Source of the DNA: DASVRA01 sp036388855
GTDB taxonomy: Bacteria; Pseudomonadota; Alphaproteobacteria; Caulobacterales; Caulobacteraceae
Assembly (NCBI GenBank): GCA_036388855.1
Contig: DASVRA010000024.1
Coordinates: forward strand, 62,001 to 126,000
DNA length: 64,000 nucleotides
Direction of reading: 5' to 3'
Positions within the stretch are counted from its first letter, which is position 1. Every line of letters starts with the position of its first letter. The notes under the pieces are model-generated. The model was not told where the DNA came from. It saw nothing but the letters and a program-made list of their open reading frames with translations, and did no database searches. The translations under genes were made by a program, and so were the position numbers. Below are positions 1 to 8,341 of this stretch, in pieces.

Positions 1-123
1 CGCGGCGTCCCTGCAAGCCGCCCAAATACGCCGCTGCACCGCCTCATCGAAGTCGCGCCCGGCGATGTCGAACAGAAGCGCCCTGGCGCCCAAGGGGCTG
101 ATGCGCGGCCGGTCGGCTTCCAT
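1..123 (-). CDS. PxpB/KipI-like 5-oxoprolinase subunit, N-terminal fragment
   Basis: Only the first 41 codons are present; the gene runs off the left edge. An ATG at 123 opens a continuous frame whose N-terminus contains ISPLGARALLF followed by a helix-like stretch. This resembles the start of the allophanate hydrolase subunit 1 / PxpB family, whose members begin with a similar 'PLGD.A.L' strand and act with PxpC to hydrolyse 5-oxoproline. The family call rests on this short motif alone. It reads away from the glycan gene at 333 and is probably not part of that island. Confidence 0.5.
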   Translation of the reverse strand, partial: MEADRPRISPLGARALLFDIAGRDFDEAVQRRIWAACRDAA

Positions 124-332
124 TCCTGTAGCTATGCCGCTCCTCGGCAGGCCGGCAAAGGCTTGGCGAATGCCTTCCTCGCCCTTCGCTCCAGCGCACA
201 GCCGCTATGATTCCGCGTTGATGTGAATGCGTCCTGCCCAGCGCCGCGCGGACGCCGGCTCGTTGTTTGACGGACTCGTTGGCGAGCCTCACAGGTAGCG
301 GCATCGCGACCACGGAAGGAGTCCCGCGCCGC

Positions 333-1241
333 ATGGCAAAGCCGGCCCTCAACATCCTCCACTCGCCGAGCAAGAACTACGCGCTGGTCGGCCAGCAGCT
401 CACCGGGATCATCAAGCGGCACCTGCCGCCGGGCTCCTACACCGAGACGGTGGGCGAACGCCGGCCCAAGGCGACCAACTTCAGCCTGTTCATCGCGCGC
501 GATCCGGACGTGCTGATGTCGCACGGCGCGGCGGACAAGAATTATCTCTACAAGAAGGACGAGGGCGGGCAGCGCATCATCAACGGCATGCGCCATGTGC
601 TGACGCCGGGGCCGTGGCTGCGCGAGCGGCTGCTGAACTCCAAGAGCATCAAACTCTCGCCAAGCCAGATCCACAGCGTCGGCTGGCCGCGCCTGGACGA
701 CCTCCTTCCGCTGCAGCAGGCGCGTCCGGCAGAGCCGCGCGAGCGACCGAAGGTGCTCTGGGCGCCGACCCACGACTATGCGCGGCGAGGCGTCGACGAG
801 TTGTCGACTTCCTCCTATCCGGAGTTCGAGCAGTACCTGCCCCGGTTGCGCGAGCACTTCGACGTGGCGGTCTCGCTGCACCCGCGCAACCGCAGCGCCA
901 AGTCGCCCACGGTCGATCAGTTGATCGAGGCCGACTACGTGATTTCGGATTTTGGCACTATGGTCTACGAGGCCTGGGCGCTCGGCAAGCCGGTGCTGTT
1001 TCCCACCTGGATCATCGGTGAGCGGATCGTCGAGCACCTGAAGACCGCGGCCGAGGCGGCCATCTTCAGGGACCGCATCGGCCTCCACCCGAACAGCATC
1101 GACGAAGCCATCGAAATGCTGCGCGCCCGCCCCACCCTCGACAGCCGCACGATCGCCTTCCGCGACGAGTATCTGGACCCGGCCTACCTCGGGACCAGCG
1201 GTCGGCGCGTGGCGGAACTGCTCCTGGAGCTGTCCAGCTGA
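333..1241 (+). CDS. CDP-glycerol glycerophosphotransferase-like protein
   Basis: This 302-residue protein resembles the nucleotide-binding half of the CDP-glycerol:poly(glycerophosphate) glycerophosphotransferase family (TagF/TagB type, PF04464). Visible motifs are SHGAADKNY early on, VLWAPTHDY mid-protein, SLHPRNR, and the strong signature ADYVISDFGTMVYEAWALGK near residue 210, which matches the family's 'D..ITDYSS..FD.A.L.KP..F'. No membrane segment or signal peptide is seen, so it is probably cytoplasmic. The ATG at 333 is preferred over an upstream in-frame start at 267 because GGAAGGA lies about 13 bases before it. A CTP:glycerol-3-phosphate cytidylyltransferase gene 7 kb downstream could supply CDP-glycerol. 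The acceptor is unknown. Confidence 0.72.
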   Translation: MAKPALNILHSPSKNYALVGQQLTGIIKRHLPPGSYTETVGERRPKATNFSLFIARDPDVLMSHGAADKNYLYKKDEGGQRIINGMRHVLTPGPWLRERLLNSKSIKLSPSQIHSVGWPRLDDLLPLQQARPAEPRERPKVLWAPTHDYARRGVDELSTSSYPEFEQYLPRLREHFDVAVSLHPRNRSAKSPTVDQLIEADYVISDFGTMVYEAWALGKPVLFPTWIIGERIVEHLKTAAEAAIFRDRIGLHPNSIDEAIEMLRARPTLDSRTIAFRDEYLDPAYLGTSGRRVAELLLELSS

Positions 1242-1255
1242 CGGCAGGCCTCGGC

Positions 1256-2221
1256 CTAGACCGACAGGAAGCACTCACCCCACTTGCGGCGCAGGTAGGT
1301 GAGTTCCTGGTTGTATTTCTGGTCGCACTGGTCCTGCAGGCCCTTGTCGAGCAGGTGCTTGCGGCTGTCGTCCGAGCGTGGCGCGCCCTCCTGCAGGAGC
1401 TTGCGCAGCCGCTTGCGCAGCTCCGAGACCTTCTTGGGGCCTAGTTCCTTGCGCCGCTGCCAAAGCACTCGGTTCCACATCGACGCCAGAGGCAGAACGT
1501 CGGGGGCGTAGGAGACGTTAACCGGCGCCGTCGAGGGAATCTTCAACTGGCTGGCCTCGGCGCCCGCCGTCTCGATCATCTTCTTGATGTGCTCCACCGG
1601 CGCGGCCTTGAAGTCCTCGTAGGTCCACAGGCTAACCTTCTCGGCGCCGAAGGCCTCGATTAAATGCTCGACCACCGGCACCCAGCTCAATTGGTCAACG
1701 TCGACCCGCTCGATATATTCGGCGAAGTCGAAGGTGGCGCCGTTGTAGACCAGCCAGTTGTAGCTCGACTCAAGGTAACCCCCCGGATTGCGCACGGCGA
1801 AACCGACGCTGACGTCCGTGTCCCCCAATCCCCGCTTCAGCAGCCTGATCATGTGCCGGTGGCTAGGGTAGATCTTGCCGGCGCCCCTGACGCTCATCTT
1901 GCCCAGGATGGTTTCCGAGGTAAGCAGGTGGTTGGCCTTGCCGTCGCGGACCTTGTTCAGCATCTGCAGGAACAGGTTCGCCGGCTCTGATTCGTCCTCG
2001 GAGCGCCGCACGCGCTTTACCTCGGCGTAGACCTCCGGGCGGTCCTTCTGGAGATAGATCACCTTCCAGCCCTGGGCGCGCAGGTAGGGGCGGTTGTGCA
2101 CCAGGGTGCGCTGGATAAAGGTGGTCGCGGTTTTATGCGCGCCCAGGTGCAGGAACACCTTCTTTCCCGCTCCGCCGGCGGGCGCACTGGGCGCGCCAGT
2201 GATCGCAGGCGCGTCGGTCAT
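1256..2221 (-). CDS. Sulfotransferase-like protein
   Basis: A 321-residue protein that looks like a PAPS-dependent sulfotransferase. Near residue 25 it carries VFLHLGAHKTATTFIQ, a 5'-phosphosulfate-binding loop, and near residue 140 VSVGFAVRNPGGYLESSYNW, which fits the 3'-phosphate-binding strand and helix. The remainder is helical and basic at the C-terminus. The ATG at 2221 overlaps the stop of the upstream gene (ATGA), implying translational coupling. Its position in a glycan cluster suggests it sulfates a polysaccharide or glycolipid, but no acceptor can be read from sequence. Confidence 0.7.
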   Translation of the reverse strand: MTDAPAITGAPSAPAGGAGKKVFLHLGAHKTATTFIQRTLVHNRPYLRAQGWKVIYLQKDRPEVYAEVKRVRRSEDESEPANLFLQMLNKVRDGKANHLLTSETILGKMSVRGAGKIYPSHRHMIRLLKRGLGDTDVSVGFAVRNPGGYLESSYNWLVYNGATFDFAEYIERVDVDQLSWVPVVEHLIEAFGAEKVSLWTYEDFKAAPVEHIKKMIETAGAEASQLKIPSTAPVNVSYAPDVLPLASMWNRVLWQRRKELGPKKVSELRKRLRKLLQEGAPRSDDSRKHLLDKGLQDQCDQKYNQELTYLRRKWGECFLSV

Positions 2222-2580
2222 GCCTCGACGACAGGCGCTTTGTGCTTTTTCAGCGCCTTGCCGAGCCGGCGGGCGGGCGAGGCCAGCTTCCGCGCCGCGG
2301 CGGCAGCCTCTTCCGGCGGCGCGTTGTCGAGCCACCGCTCGATCAGCTTTACCTGGGCAGCGAGGGCGCCGACCGCGTGCCTCTGCTGCAGATCGTTCGC
2401 AGCTTTCCGAGTTTCGAGGTGCGCCTCTACTTCCGACAGCTCCTCGGAGTTCAGCTTCTCGCGCAGCGCCAGGGGAATGATGAGATCGGAGGTCTTGATC
2501 CGGCCGATCGCCTCGGCCTTGCCCTCTCCGGCCGTGGGGCGGCGCACCTGGATGTAACCGCCGCGCTCGCGGAACTTCAT
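2218..2580 (-). CDS. Hypothetical protein coupled to the sulfotransferase
   Basis: A 120-residue protein of no recognised family. The N-terminus (MKFRERGGYIQVRR) looks like two short strands. The middle is rich in Glu, Leu and Ala and predicted helical, and the C-terminus is very basic (RRLGKALKKHKAP). There is no signal peptide or membrane segment. Its stop overlaps the sulfotransferase start by four bases, so the two are almost certainly co-translated. A role as an accessory or scaffold for the sulfotransferase is inference from coupling only. Confidence 0.6.
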   Translation of the reverse strand: MKFRERGGYIQVRRPTAGEGKAEAIGRIKTSDLIIPLALREKLNSEELSEVEAHLETRKAANDLQQRHAVGALAAQVKLIERWLDNAPPEEAAAAARKLASPARRLGKALKKHKAPVVEA

Positions 2581-2731
2581 GTCGCCTCCCTAACCAGCCC
2601 GGCCCGCGGAGCAGCCCTTAGACCAACAGGCGCGGCCTGTCACAAGCCCGGTTACGCCACGCCAGTCGGTCGCCTCGTGGAACGCTGAGCGAGTGCAGCG
2701 GTTGTCGTTGGGCATCGCTGAGAGGCCGAGG

Positions 2732-3592
2732 ATGAACAGGAAACTCCTCCTGGCGTGTCTGGGCGCCGTCGCCTTGGTCGCGCCCATGCAGGCGCACGCA
2801 TGGGGATCGACGACGCACCGGCTGATCGCCCGGCTGGCCTACGAGCGGCTCACCCCGGCGGCGCGCGCCGAAGTCGACCGGCTGGTCTCGATTAGCCGCC
2901 AGCAGGCCACGCCGCAGTGCCCGGTCAAGACGTTCGAGGACGCCGCGCTCTGGCCCGATTGCGTGCGCGAGGCGGGCCTGCCGGCTTACAAGCCGCTGAC
3001 GCGCTACCATACCGAACGGATCAGGCTGTGCCGGCCGCCCAACCGCGCCGAATACTGCCCCGACGGCCGTTGCGGCAGCGCCGAGACCGAACGAGCCATT
3101 ACCATCCTGCGCGACCGCTCCGCCGCGCCGGCCAAGCGCCTCCAGGCGCTGGAGGAGGTGGCCCACTTCCTGCCCGACCTGCACCAGCCGCTCCACTCAG
3201 TGCAGTACCGGGGCAAGCGGGGGCAGAACATCGACGTGCGTCTCCCCGGCAGGGCCGAGCCGCTGACCCTGCACCACGCCTGGGACAAGCAATTGACCGA
3301 CCGTGCCGTCGGCGATGCGGCTGGCATAGCGGCGGTCCGGAGCATGGTGGCTCAGGGCGCCGGTAGCATGACCTCTGGAGGGCCTGCGGCCTGGGCGCTC
3401 CAGAGCCACGAGCTCGGCGTTCGCCACGGGTACGAGCCGCTGTTCGGCGCTTCCCTCTGCCGCGGAGGACCCGGCAAGGGCGTGCACCCTGTCAGCACGG
3501 CCTATGTCGAACAGGCCCTACCGGTAATCCGCCGGCAGGTGGCTTTGTCGGCCGTGCGCCTGTCGTACGTCCTGAACCAGTCGCTCGGCTAA
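2732..3592 (+). CDS. S1/P1 family nuclease, secreted
   Basis: A 286-residue zinc-dependent single-strand nuclease of the S1/P1 family, exported to the periplasm. The first ~21 residues form a signal peptide ending in AHA, so the mature protein starts with Trp (WGSTTHRLIA), the family's N-terminal zinc ligand. Further ligand motifs are visible in VAHFLPDLHQPLH near residue 150 and LHHAWDKQL near residue 185. The ATG at 2732 is chosen because the signal peptide starts there. A longer frame from 2693 adds non-signal residues. It converges on the GT2 gene, whose stop overlaps its own, and is probably unrelated to glycan synthesis. Confidence 0.88.
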   Translation: MNRKLLLACLGAVALVAPMQAHAWGSTTHRLIARLAYERLTPAARAEVDRLVSISRQQATPQCPVKTFEDAALWPDCVREAGLPAYKPLTRYHTERIRLCRPPNRAEYCPDGRCGSAETERAITILRDRSAAPAKRLQALEEVAHFLPDLHQPLHSVQYRGKRGQNIDVRLPGRAEPLTLHHAWDKQLTDRAVGDAAGIAAVRSMVAQGAGSMTSGGPAAWALQSHELGVRHGYEPLFGASLCRGGPGKGVHPVSTAYVEQALPVIRRQVALSAVRLSYVLNQSLG

Positions 3593-4359
3593 ACCGGCCG
3601 AAGGCCGCCGCTGGTCTCCCGGCTGAGCTTCGCGAGCGGCGCCGAGCGGATGGTGGCGCGTCTGCGGCGCGACTGCTCGCTCTGGGAGGAGGCGCGGCGG
3701 CGCTTGAAGTGGATGGTGTCGGGGGCGACCTTGTGGACCAGGCCCGCGGCCACGGTGGTGCAGTTCCATTGCCAATCCTCGTAGGCGAAGCCGTTCTTGA
3801 GGTCGCGCGGCGGGAACGGGTGGCGGCGCAGCACCGCGGCCGGCGCCATGTGCATGGCGTCCCAGTAGTTGGCGAACCTCAGGAATTCCGGGTCGAACGC
3901 GTCGCTTTCCTGATCCACGTGGACCAGCACGCTGTGCTCCTCTCCGAATAGCCAATTGAACTCGGGGTGCGCGATCACGCGGCCGGGCCGGCTGTCGCAG
4001 AGGCGCAACGCCTCCACCAGCCAATTGGCGCTCCACAGGTCGTCGCCGTCCAGGAAAGCGACATATTCGGCGCGGGCATGGTTCACGCCTTCGTTGCGCG
4101 CCAGGCCCTGGTCGCCGAAGTCGGTCTGCACGATGGTGCAGCGGCCGCCGAGCTCCGCCTCGACCACCGACGCGGTCGTCGCCGTCGGCCGGTCCAGGAC
4201 GGCCACGACCTCCACGGCGATGCCCGCCCGTTGCGCCTCGGCGAGGCTTTCGAGCAGGGCCTGGATCGCGCCGCCCAGCATGACCCCCTCGGCGTGGGCG
4301 AGCAGCACGACGGCGACCTTGGGATCGTCCGGCCGCCATTCGTGCCCCACCGGACTCAC
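3589..4359 (-). CDS. GT2 family glycosyltransferase
   Basis: A 256-residue GT-A fold glycosyltransferase. The opening strand VAVVLLAHAEG, the acceptor-region motif DQGLARNEGVNHARAEYVAF, and the metal-binding FLDGDDLWSANW near residue 100 identify family GT2. A later EDWQWNC motif is the likely catalytic region. The start is a GTG that overlaps the TGA of the upstream gene (GTGA), so it is translated with the repeat protein. The C-terminus is short and very basic. It probably adds a sugar to the surface glycan made by this cluster; donor and acceptor are unknown. Confidence 0.85.
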   Translation of the reverse strand: MSPVGHEWRPDDPKVAVVLLAHAEGVMLGGAIQALLESLAEAQRAGIAVEVVAVLDRPTATTASVVEAELGGRCTIVQTDFGDQGLARNEGVNHARAEYVAFLDGDDLWSANWLVEALRLCDSRPGRVIAHPEFNWLFGEEHSVLVHVDQESDAFDPEFLRFANYWDAMHMAPAAVLRRHPFPPRDLKNGFAYEDWQWNCTTVAAGLVHKVAPDTIHFKRRRASSQSEQSRRRRATIRSAPLAKLSRETSGGLRPV

Positions 4360-6368
4360 CTGCGCCCGAAAGCGACGACGTTCGGCGCCGCGTTTTCAAC
4401 AGGCAAGACCGGCTTCAGGCTTTCCGCCCGTTGAAGCGGCTGCTGGCCGACGCCGCCATGGTCAGCCCCCCGCCGTTCGCAGCCGGCGGGGATGACCGAG
4501 ATGTCGGGGAAGCAGCGTTCGATCAGCTCCAGCCTGGCGGCTTCGGTCTTTCCTCTTGCCCCGGACTCGGCGGGGAAGTCGTAGGCGTAGAGAACCGCGT
4601 CCTCGGCGATCTGCCTGCTGTACTGCCTGTAGAGCAGCCAGCCCAGATCGCTGTCGACGTTGTAGACTTCCCTGGGGCCTACCCTTCGGATCAGGTCGAG
4701 CAGGATCAGGCTTGGCGAGTCCTCGCCGACGCTCTCCAGAAGGTCGGTTAAATGCAGCACATGGACCTCGGCGGCGCAGGGCCGCACGTCGAGCGCTGCC
4801 TGTACTCCGGCATGGACCAGAAGCACGCTTTCCCGGGGGTTACGTGACAGGAGCTCGTCCAGCAGTTCCCCGGCGACGTCCAGAGCCTTGCCCGACGCGG
4901 ACTCGGGCAAGAAAACCACCACGTCGTACCGCGGCCTCGGCAGCCTGTCGCCGAGCAGCTTGCCGGCGGCCGCGGCGGGTGCGGCCGGATGCTTGAAGGG
5001 CGGCCAGTGGATCTGGGACGGCTGGGTCTGGGCCAGGATCGAGGGGCACAGCGTTGCCGCGCGTGCGATGGCTTCCGCTACGGCCGGCCGGCGGAGCCGC
5101 CGGGCCTTCGCCTCTATCAATTCGGCCAGGCTTTCCAGGCGGGTGGTCCCTTCCATGGCCGCGGGCATGCGCGACACGCTCACCTCGCGGTGCGGACGCA
5201 GGCCGCGCGTCTCTCCCTCGGTCATGTAATGCAGGAGCGCCGACTGTCCCGGCCGCAGGCCGTTGACCGCCGCATACCAGCCGGCGTCGAACACCGGAGA
5301 CGCCGTGCGGTTCTCCCAGTGCCCGTGCAGCAGGTAATGCTGGAAGGCGGGCCCGGCCCAGTCCCTGGCCACGTCCGGATATCGCGCCAGGTAGCGGGAC
5401 CGGTCGAAGAGCGGCGAGGGAGAGACGTTCCGCCGCGCGCCGAACGCCAACCAGTGCAGGAGGCGGTTTTCGCCCGCGCCGAGCGGCGGGCAGTCGCCCG
5501 CGTCTTCGGCCGAGGCGAGGCTCGCCTCGTAGTAGCCCCAGTTGAACAGCGGGTTGGGCCGGATGCCAGCCAGCAGTCCATGGGTGAGGAAGTGGCTCTC
5601 GATCTGCTCGCCCGTGGACTCCGGCGCGAGCCCCGCCTGCCGTGCGTAACAGGCGGGCCATATCAGCAAGCGCAGGCCGGTCAGGACGGCCCCGTCGCTC
5701 CACAACCGGCTCCTGGCCGAAGCCGGGGTCGCTGAGAGACAGGCCCGGACCAGCCCCGGCTCGAGCCGCCCGTCCGGGTCGGCGGCCCATTCAAGGAGTT
5801 GCGCGAGAGGGGCCGAAGGGGCGCGGCCCTGCGCTTCTCCAGCTTCGAGGTAGTGGCGGTATCCCCAGGCGCCGGCGCGCCCCAGATCCCCGTCGGCGGC
5901 GCCGTAGAAGTCTTCGTCGAAAAGTGGCGTGGGAGAGATGCGCGCGCGCGGCCCTTCCTCGAGGAAGGTCTTGAGCAGGTCCGCGGGGTGGTCGGCGTCG
6001 GCGGCAAGCCTGGCCTGTCGCAGCTGAGCGGCGCAGAAGCCCGGGTCGTAGTAGACGGAGAAGGGGGTTCCCCGCTTCAGGCCCTCCCGGAGGAAATGCT
6101 CGAACGCCGCTTCACCGTCTCCGCCGTCGCCGAGCCCCGCCGCCCGCCGGTAGAGCTTTGCGTCGAACATCAGGCGCAGCAGGCGCGCCGCGTCGGCGTC
6201 AAGTCTCAGCACATCCAACAGCGGATCGCCGGTGACAGTCGAAGGCGGCGGCGCCCGCCCAAGGATCGTCGCCGCGCGCCGGCTCAGGGCGTCGGCCAAG
6301 CGGAACCGACGCCGGTCATGGCTCTTGCGTGGCCAAGCTCGGCCGTCCATCCACAGAGAGGTTGTCAC
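4356..6368 (-). CDS. HYL-G repeat protein with partial glycosyltransferase-like C-terminus
   Basis: A 670-residue protein starting at GTG 6368. Residues ~65-390 hold about seven copies of a ~40-60 residue module with signature 'PLFD...Y...(Y/H)HYL..G...R.P'. Examples are EHFLREG, RHYLEAG, SHFLTHG, LHWLAFG, QHYLLHG and LHYMTEG. This module occurs in front of glycosyltransferase domains in alphaproteobacterial polysaccharide genes. Residues ~470-650 contain alternating strands and a VYNVDSDLGWLLYRQYSR motif reminiscent of a GT4-type Rossmann half. The chain then ends where a second half would be expected. Its stop is coupled to the GT2 gene. Either the enzyme is truncated or GT2 supplies the missing activity. 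Confidence 0.65.
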   Translation of the reverse strand: MTTSLWMDGRAWPRKSHDRRRFRLADALSRRAATILGRAPPPSTVTGDPLLDVLRLDADAARLLRLMFDAKLYRRAAGLGDGGDGEAAFEHFLREGLKRGTPFSVYYDPGFCAAQLRQARLAADADHPADLLKTFLEEGPRARISPTPLFDEDFYGAADGDLGRAGAWGYRHYLEAGEAQGRAPSAPLAQLLEWAADPDGRLEPGLVRACLSATPASARSRLWSDGAVLTGLRLLIWPACYARQAGLAPESTGEQIESHFLTHGLLAGIRPNPLFNWGYYEASLASAEDAGDCPPLGAGENRLLHWLAFGARRNVSPSPLFDRSRYLARYPDVARDWAGPAFQHYLLHGHWENRTASPVFDAGWYAAVNGLRPGQSALLHYMTEGETRGLRPHREVSVSRMPAAMEGTTRLESLAELIEAKARRLRRPAVAEAIARAATLCPSILAQTQPSQIHWPPFKHPAAPAAAAGKLLGDRLPRPRYDVVVFLPESASGKALDVAGELLDELLSRNPRESVLLVHAGVQAALDVRPCAAEVHVLHLTDLLESVGEDSPSLILLDLIRRVGPREVYNVDSDLGWLLYRQYSRQIAEDAVLYAYDFPAESGARGKTEAARLELIERCFPDISVIPAGCERRGADHGGVGQQPLQRAESLKPVLPVENAAPNVVAFGRR

Positions 6369-6434
6369 ATTTCCTACATCTCTTTACCCTGGGGATTGGT
6401 TCCACCGCAAGGCCGATTAACAAAAGCCATTGAG

Positions 6435-7889
6435 GTGATCGATCACCGGAGCGCAAGTATTTCCACTCACGACTACAGCGCATTTGAGGAAGAGCCAGCG
6501 GAACGCGGTCTCTTATCCGCGACAGCCCCAGCAGAGCCCCTCAGTCTAGACGACTTGGCCGAGCACTGTGAGGCGGCGCGCAGGCAGTTTGACTATGAAG
6601 CCTTCTACCAGTCCAGCAAGGCCGGCGCCGACTTGGCCGTCTCCACCGCGCCCGGCCAACACGGCCGTTTCGCCAATTGGCAAGTCTACGCGCTGTTCAT
6701 GCTCGGTAGAGGCGCGGAAGCAAAGATATTGCTGGAAGAAATCGAGTCCCGGTACGGCAAGAGCTTCGCCACCCGTCGGCGCGCCGCCGACATCCAGTTT
6801 TACCTCGGGAACTTCGAAGCGGCTTTGCATGCCGCGGACGAGGCGATTTGCGCAATTCCGCTCAACAAGGCGCCCGGCAAGGCTTTCGTCGACCTGTGCA
6901 GCCGCAAGGCAGCGGCCTTGTGCGCCCTGGGCCGCCACGGGGACGCGCGGCGCTTCCTGCTGGCGGTCTGGCGCGACAAGCCCGCGCTGACGCCCGAGGA
7001 CGTGGCGCTGCTGCGCACCACGGTGGTGGATGAGGAGTCGCTGGCGGCCTTCCGCGACTACCTCAGCACCGACTTCTTCACCGTCAGCCGATGCATCCCC
7101 GCGCTTCAGGCCTATTCCACCGCCTGCCGTGACCTGGGCCTGATGGACGAGGCCATCTATGCAGCGCGCCAGAAGTTCCTCGCCGGCGCAGAACTGTTCA
7201 AGCCCGGAGACAAGAAGCCCCCATCGAGCAAGGGCTGGACGGCCGCGGCTCGCCGGGCGCTCCTGGACCTCAAGGCGGACTTCACCGGGGCGGGCGCCGA
7301 CTTCTTCCTGATCAGCGGCACGCTCCTCGGCTGCATGCGCGAGGGGGACCTGCTCGGCCACGACACCGACATCGATGTCGGCGTGACCCCCTGCGACCTC
7401 GATGGCCTAAGGCGCCGCCTTCAGGCCACCGGCCGCTTCGCCTTCCTGCGCCGCCCCGTGCCGGGCCTGCTGCAGATCCGCCACTGCAACGGCGTCGCCG
7501 TCGACATCTTCGAGCACCGGGAGCAGGACGGGGCGGTGGTCCACCAGGGGCGGAAGTGCCGCTGGATCAACTCGCCCTTCGGCCTGACGTCCACCAGCTT
7601 CCTCGGAGGGACCTTCACCATACCGGATCGGCCCGAGGCCTACCTCCAGGAGAACTACGGCGATTGGCGTCAGCCCGCGCTCGATTTCGACACCTTCGTC
7701 GACACCCCTAACATGGAAGTCACCAGCGCGCCGGACATGACCCACTACCTCTACGGCAAGCTGCTGGACTACTACCGCCTTGGCCGCATGGCCACGTTCG
7801 CGCGGGTCTGGAACGCGCTGCAGGCCGTGAGTCCGCCGGACGCCCGTGTGAGGGCGGCGGCCGAGGGCATACTGAAGGAAGTGGCCTAG
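6435..7889 (+). CDS. TPR-like/LicD family phosphotransferase A
   Basis: About 484 residues. The first ~270 are helical TPR-like repeats (ALHAADEAICAIP, KAAALCALGRHGDARRFLL). The C-terminal domain is of the LicD/fukutin nucleotidyltransferase family, marked by FLISGTLLGCMREGDLLGHD and DTDIDVGV (metal-binding Asp pair). It then has DIFEH and a C-terminal YLQENYGDWRQP typical of LicD. LicD-type enzymes transfer phosphocholine or polyol phosphate from a CDP donor. The start is uncertain: GTG 6435 or TTG 6396, neither with a good ribosome site. Its stop overlaps the stop of the convergent cytidylyltransferase gene by 3 bases. A paralogue lies at 8335-9777. Confidence 0.75.
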   Translation: MIDHRSASISTHDYSAFEEEPAERGLLSATAPAEPLSLDDLAEHCEAARRQFDYEAFYQSSKAGADLAVSTAPGQHGRFANWQVYALFMLGRGAEAKILLEEIESRYGKSFATRRRAADIQFYLGNFEAALHAADEAICAIPLNKAPGKAFVDLCSRKAAALCALGRHGDARRFLLAVWRDKPALTPEDVALLRTTVVDEESLAAFRDYLSTDFFTVSRCIPALQAYSTACRDLGLMDEAIYAARQKFLAGAELFKPGDKKPPSSKGWTAAARRALLDLKADFTGAGADFFLISGTLLGCMREGDLLGHDTDIDVGVTPCDLDGLRRRLQATGRFAFLRRPVPGLLQIRHCNGVAVDIFEHREQDGAVVHQGRKCRWINSPFGLTSTSFLGGTFTIPDRPEAYLQENYGDWRQPALDFDTFVDTPNMEVTSAPDMTHYLYGKLLDYYRLGRMATFARVWNALQAVSPPDARVRAAAEGILKEVA

Positions 7890-8341
7890 CCGCCCGCCTC
7901 CCCTTGGGAGGCGCTCCCCGTCGGGATCGGAGGCGCCAGCCCCTGCGAGATCTGCGCCTTCAACGACGTGGTGCTGACCCCCTCCGTGCGCGGCAGGTAG
8001 ACGATCCGGCAGTAGGGGGAAAGGAAGTCGAACCGACCTACCCAATCATCGCCCATGCCGAAGATGCCGATCCCCAGCCGGGTAATGTCGTCCGCCTTCT
8101 GCTCCCAGGATCTCTCGGGAATGACCTGATCAACGCACCGGAGAGAGGCCACGATCCGCGCCCGGTCGGCATAAGGCACGGTGCATATCTTTCCCTTCTG
8201 CAGATTGAACTCGTCGGTCGAAATGGCGACCACTAAATGGTCGCCGAGCGCCCGGAGCCGCTCCAGCAGGTTCAGGTGGCCGATGTGGAACAGGTCGTAG
8301 GTCCCATAGGTGATCACCTTGACCGGCGGGTCGTTCAGCAT
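7886..8341 (-). CDS. tagD: Glycerol-3-phosphate cytidylyltransferase (TagD-like)
   Basis: A 151-residue cytidylyltransferase of the TagD/GCT family, forming CDP-glycerol from CTP and glycerol-3-phosphate. The nucleotide-binding GTYDLFHIGHLNLL motif (HIGH) is at residues ~13-26. STDEFNLQKGK follows, and the second signature RTEGVSTTSL lies near residue 118. The family usually has ~130 residues; here a short tail (PTGSASQGEAGG) extends it. Its ATG lies 7 bases inside the end of the upstream LicD gene, so the two are coupled. This is the donor-synthesis step that makes a glycerol-phosphate glycan plausible here. A related substrate such as another polyol or phosphocholine cannot be excluded. Confidence 0.85.
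   Translation of the reverse strand: MLNDPPVKVITYGTYDLFHIGHLNLLERLRALGDHLVVAISTDEFNLQKGKICTVPYADRARIVASLRCVDQVIPERSWEQKADDITRLGIGIFGMGDDWVGRFDFLSPYCRIVYLPRTEGVSTTSLKAQISQGLAPPIPTGSASQGEAGG

Noticed and set aside
132..1274. Long open minus-strand frame (380 codons) opposite the first glycan gene
   Set aside because: It is antisense to a gene with clear family motifs, its translation is Arg/Val/Gln-rich without recognisable motifs, and GC-rich codon bias opens such frames all over this window.
6362..6390. Possible sigma70 promoter TTGTCA-N17-TACCCT before LicD-A
   Set aside because: The -10 box matches consensus at only three bases, and the -35 overlaps the start codon of the divergent gene.
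5799..6434. N-terminal extension of LicD-A back to 5799
   Set aside because: It lies opposite the repeat protein gene and its translation has no TPR or LicD character; the true start must lie in the 6369-6435 gap or just after it.
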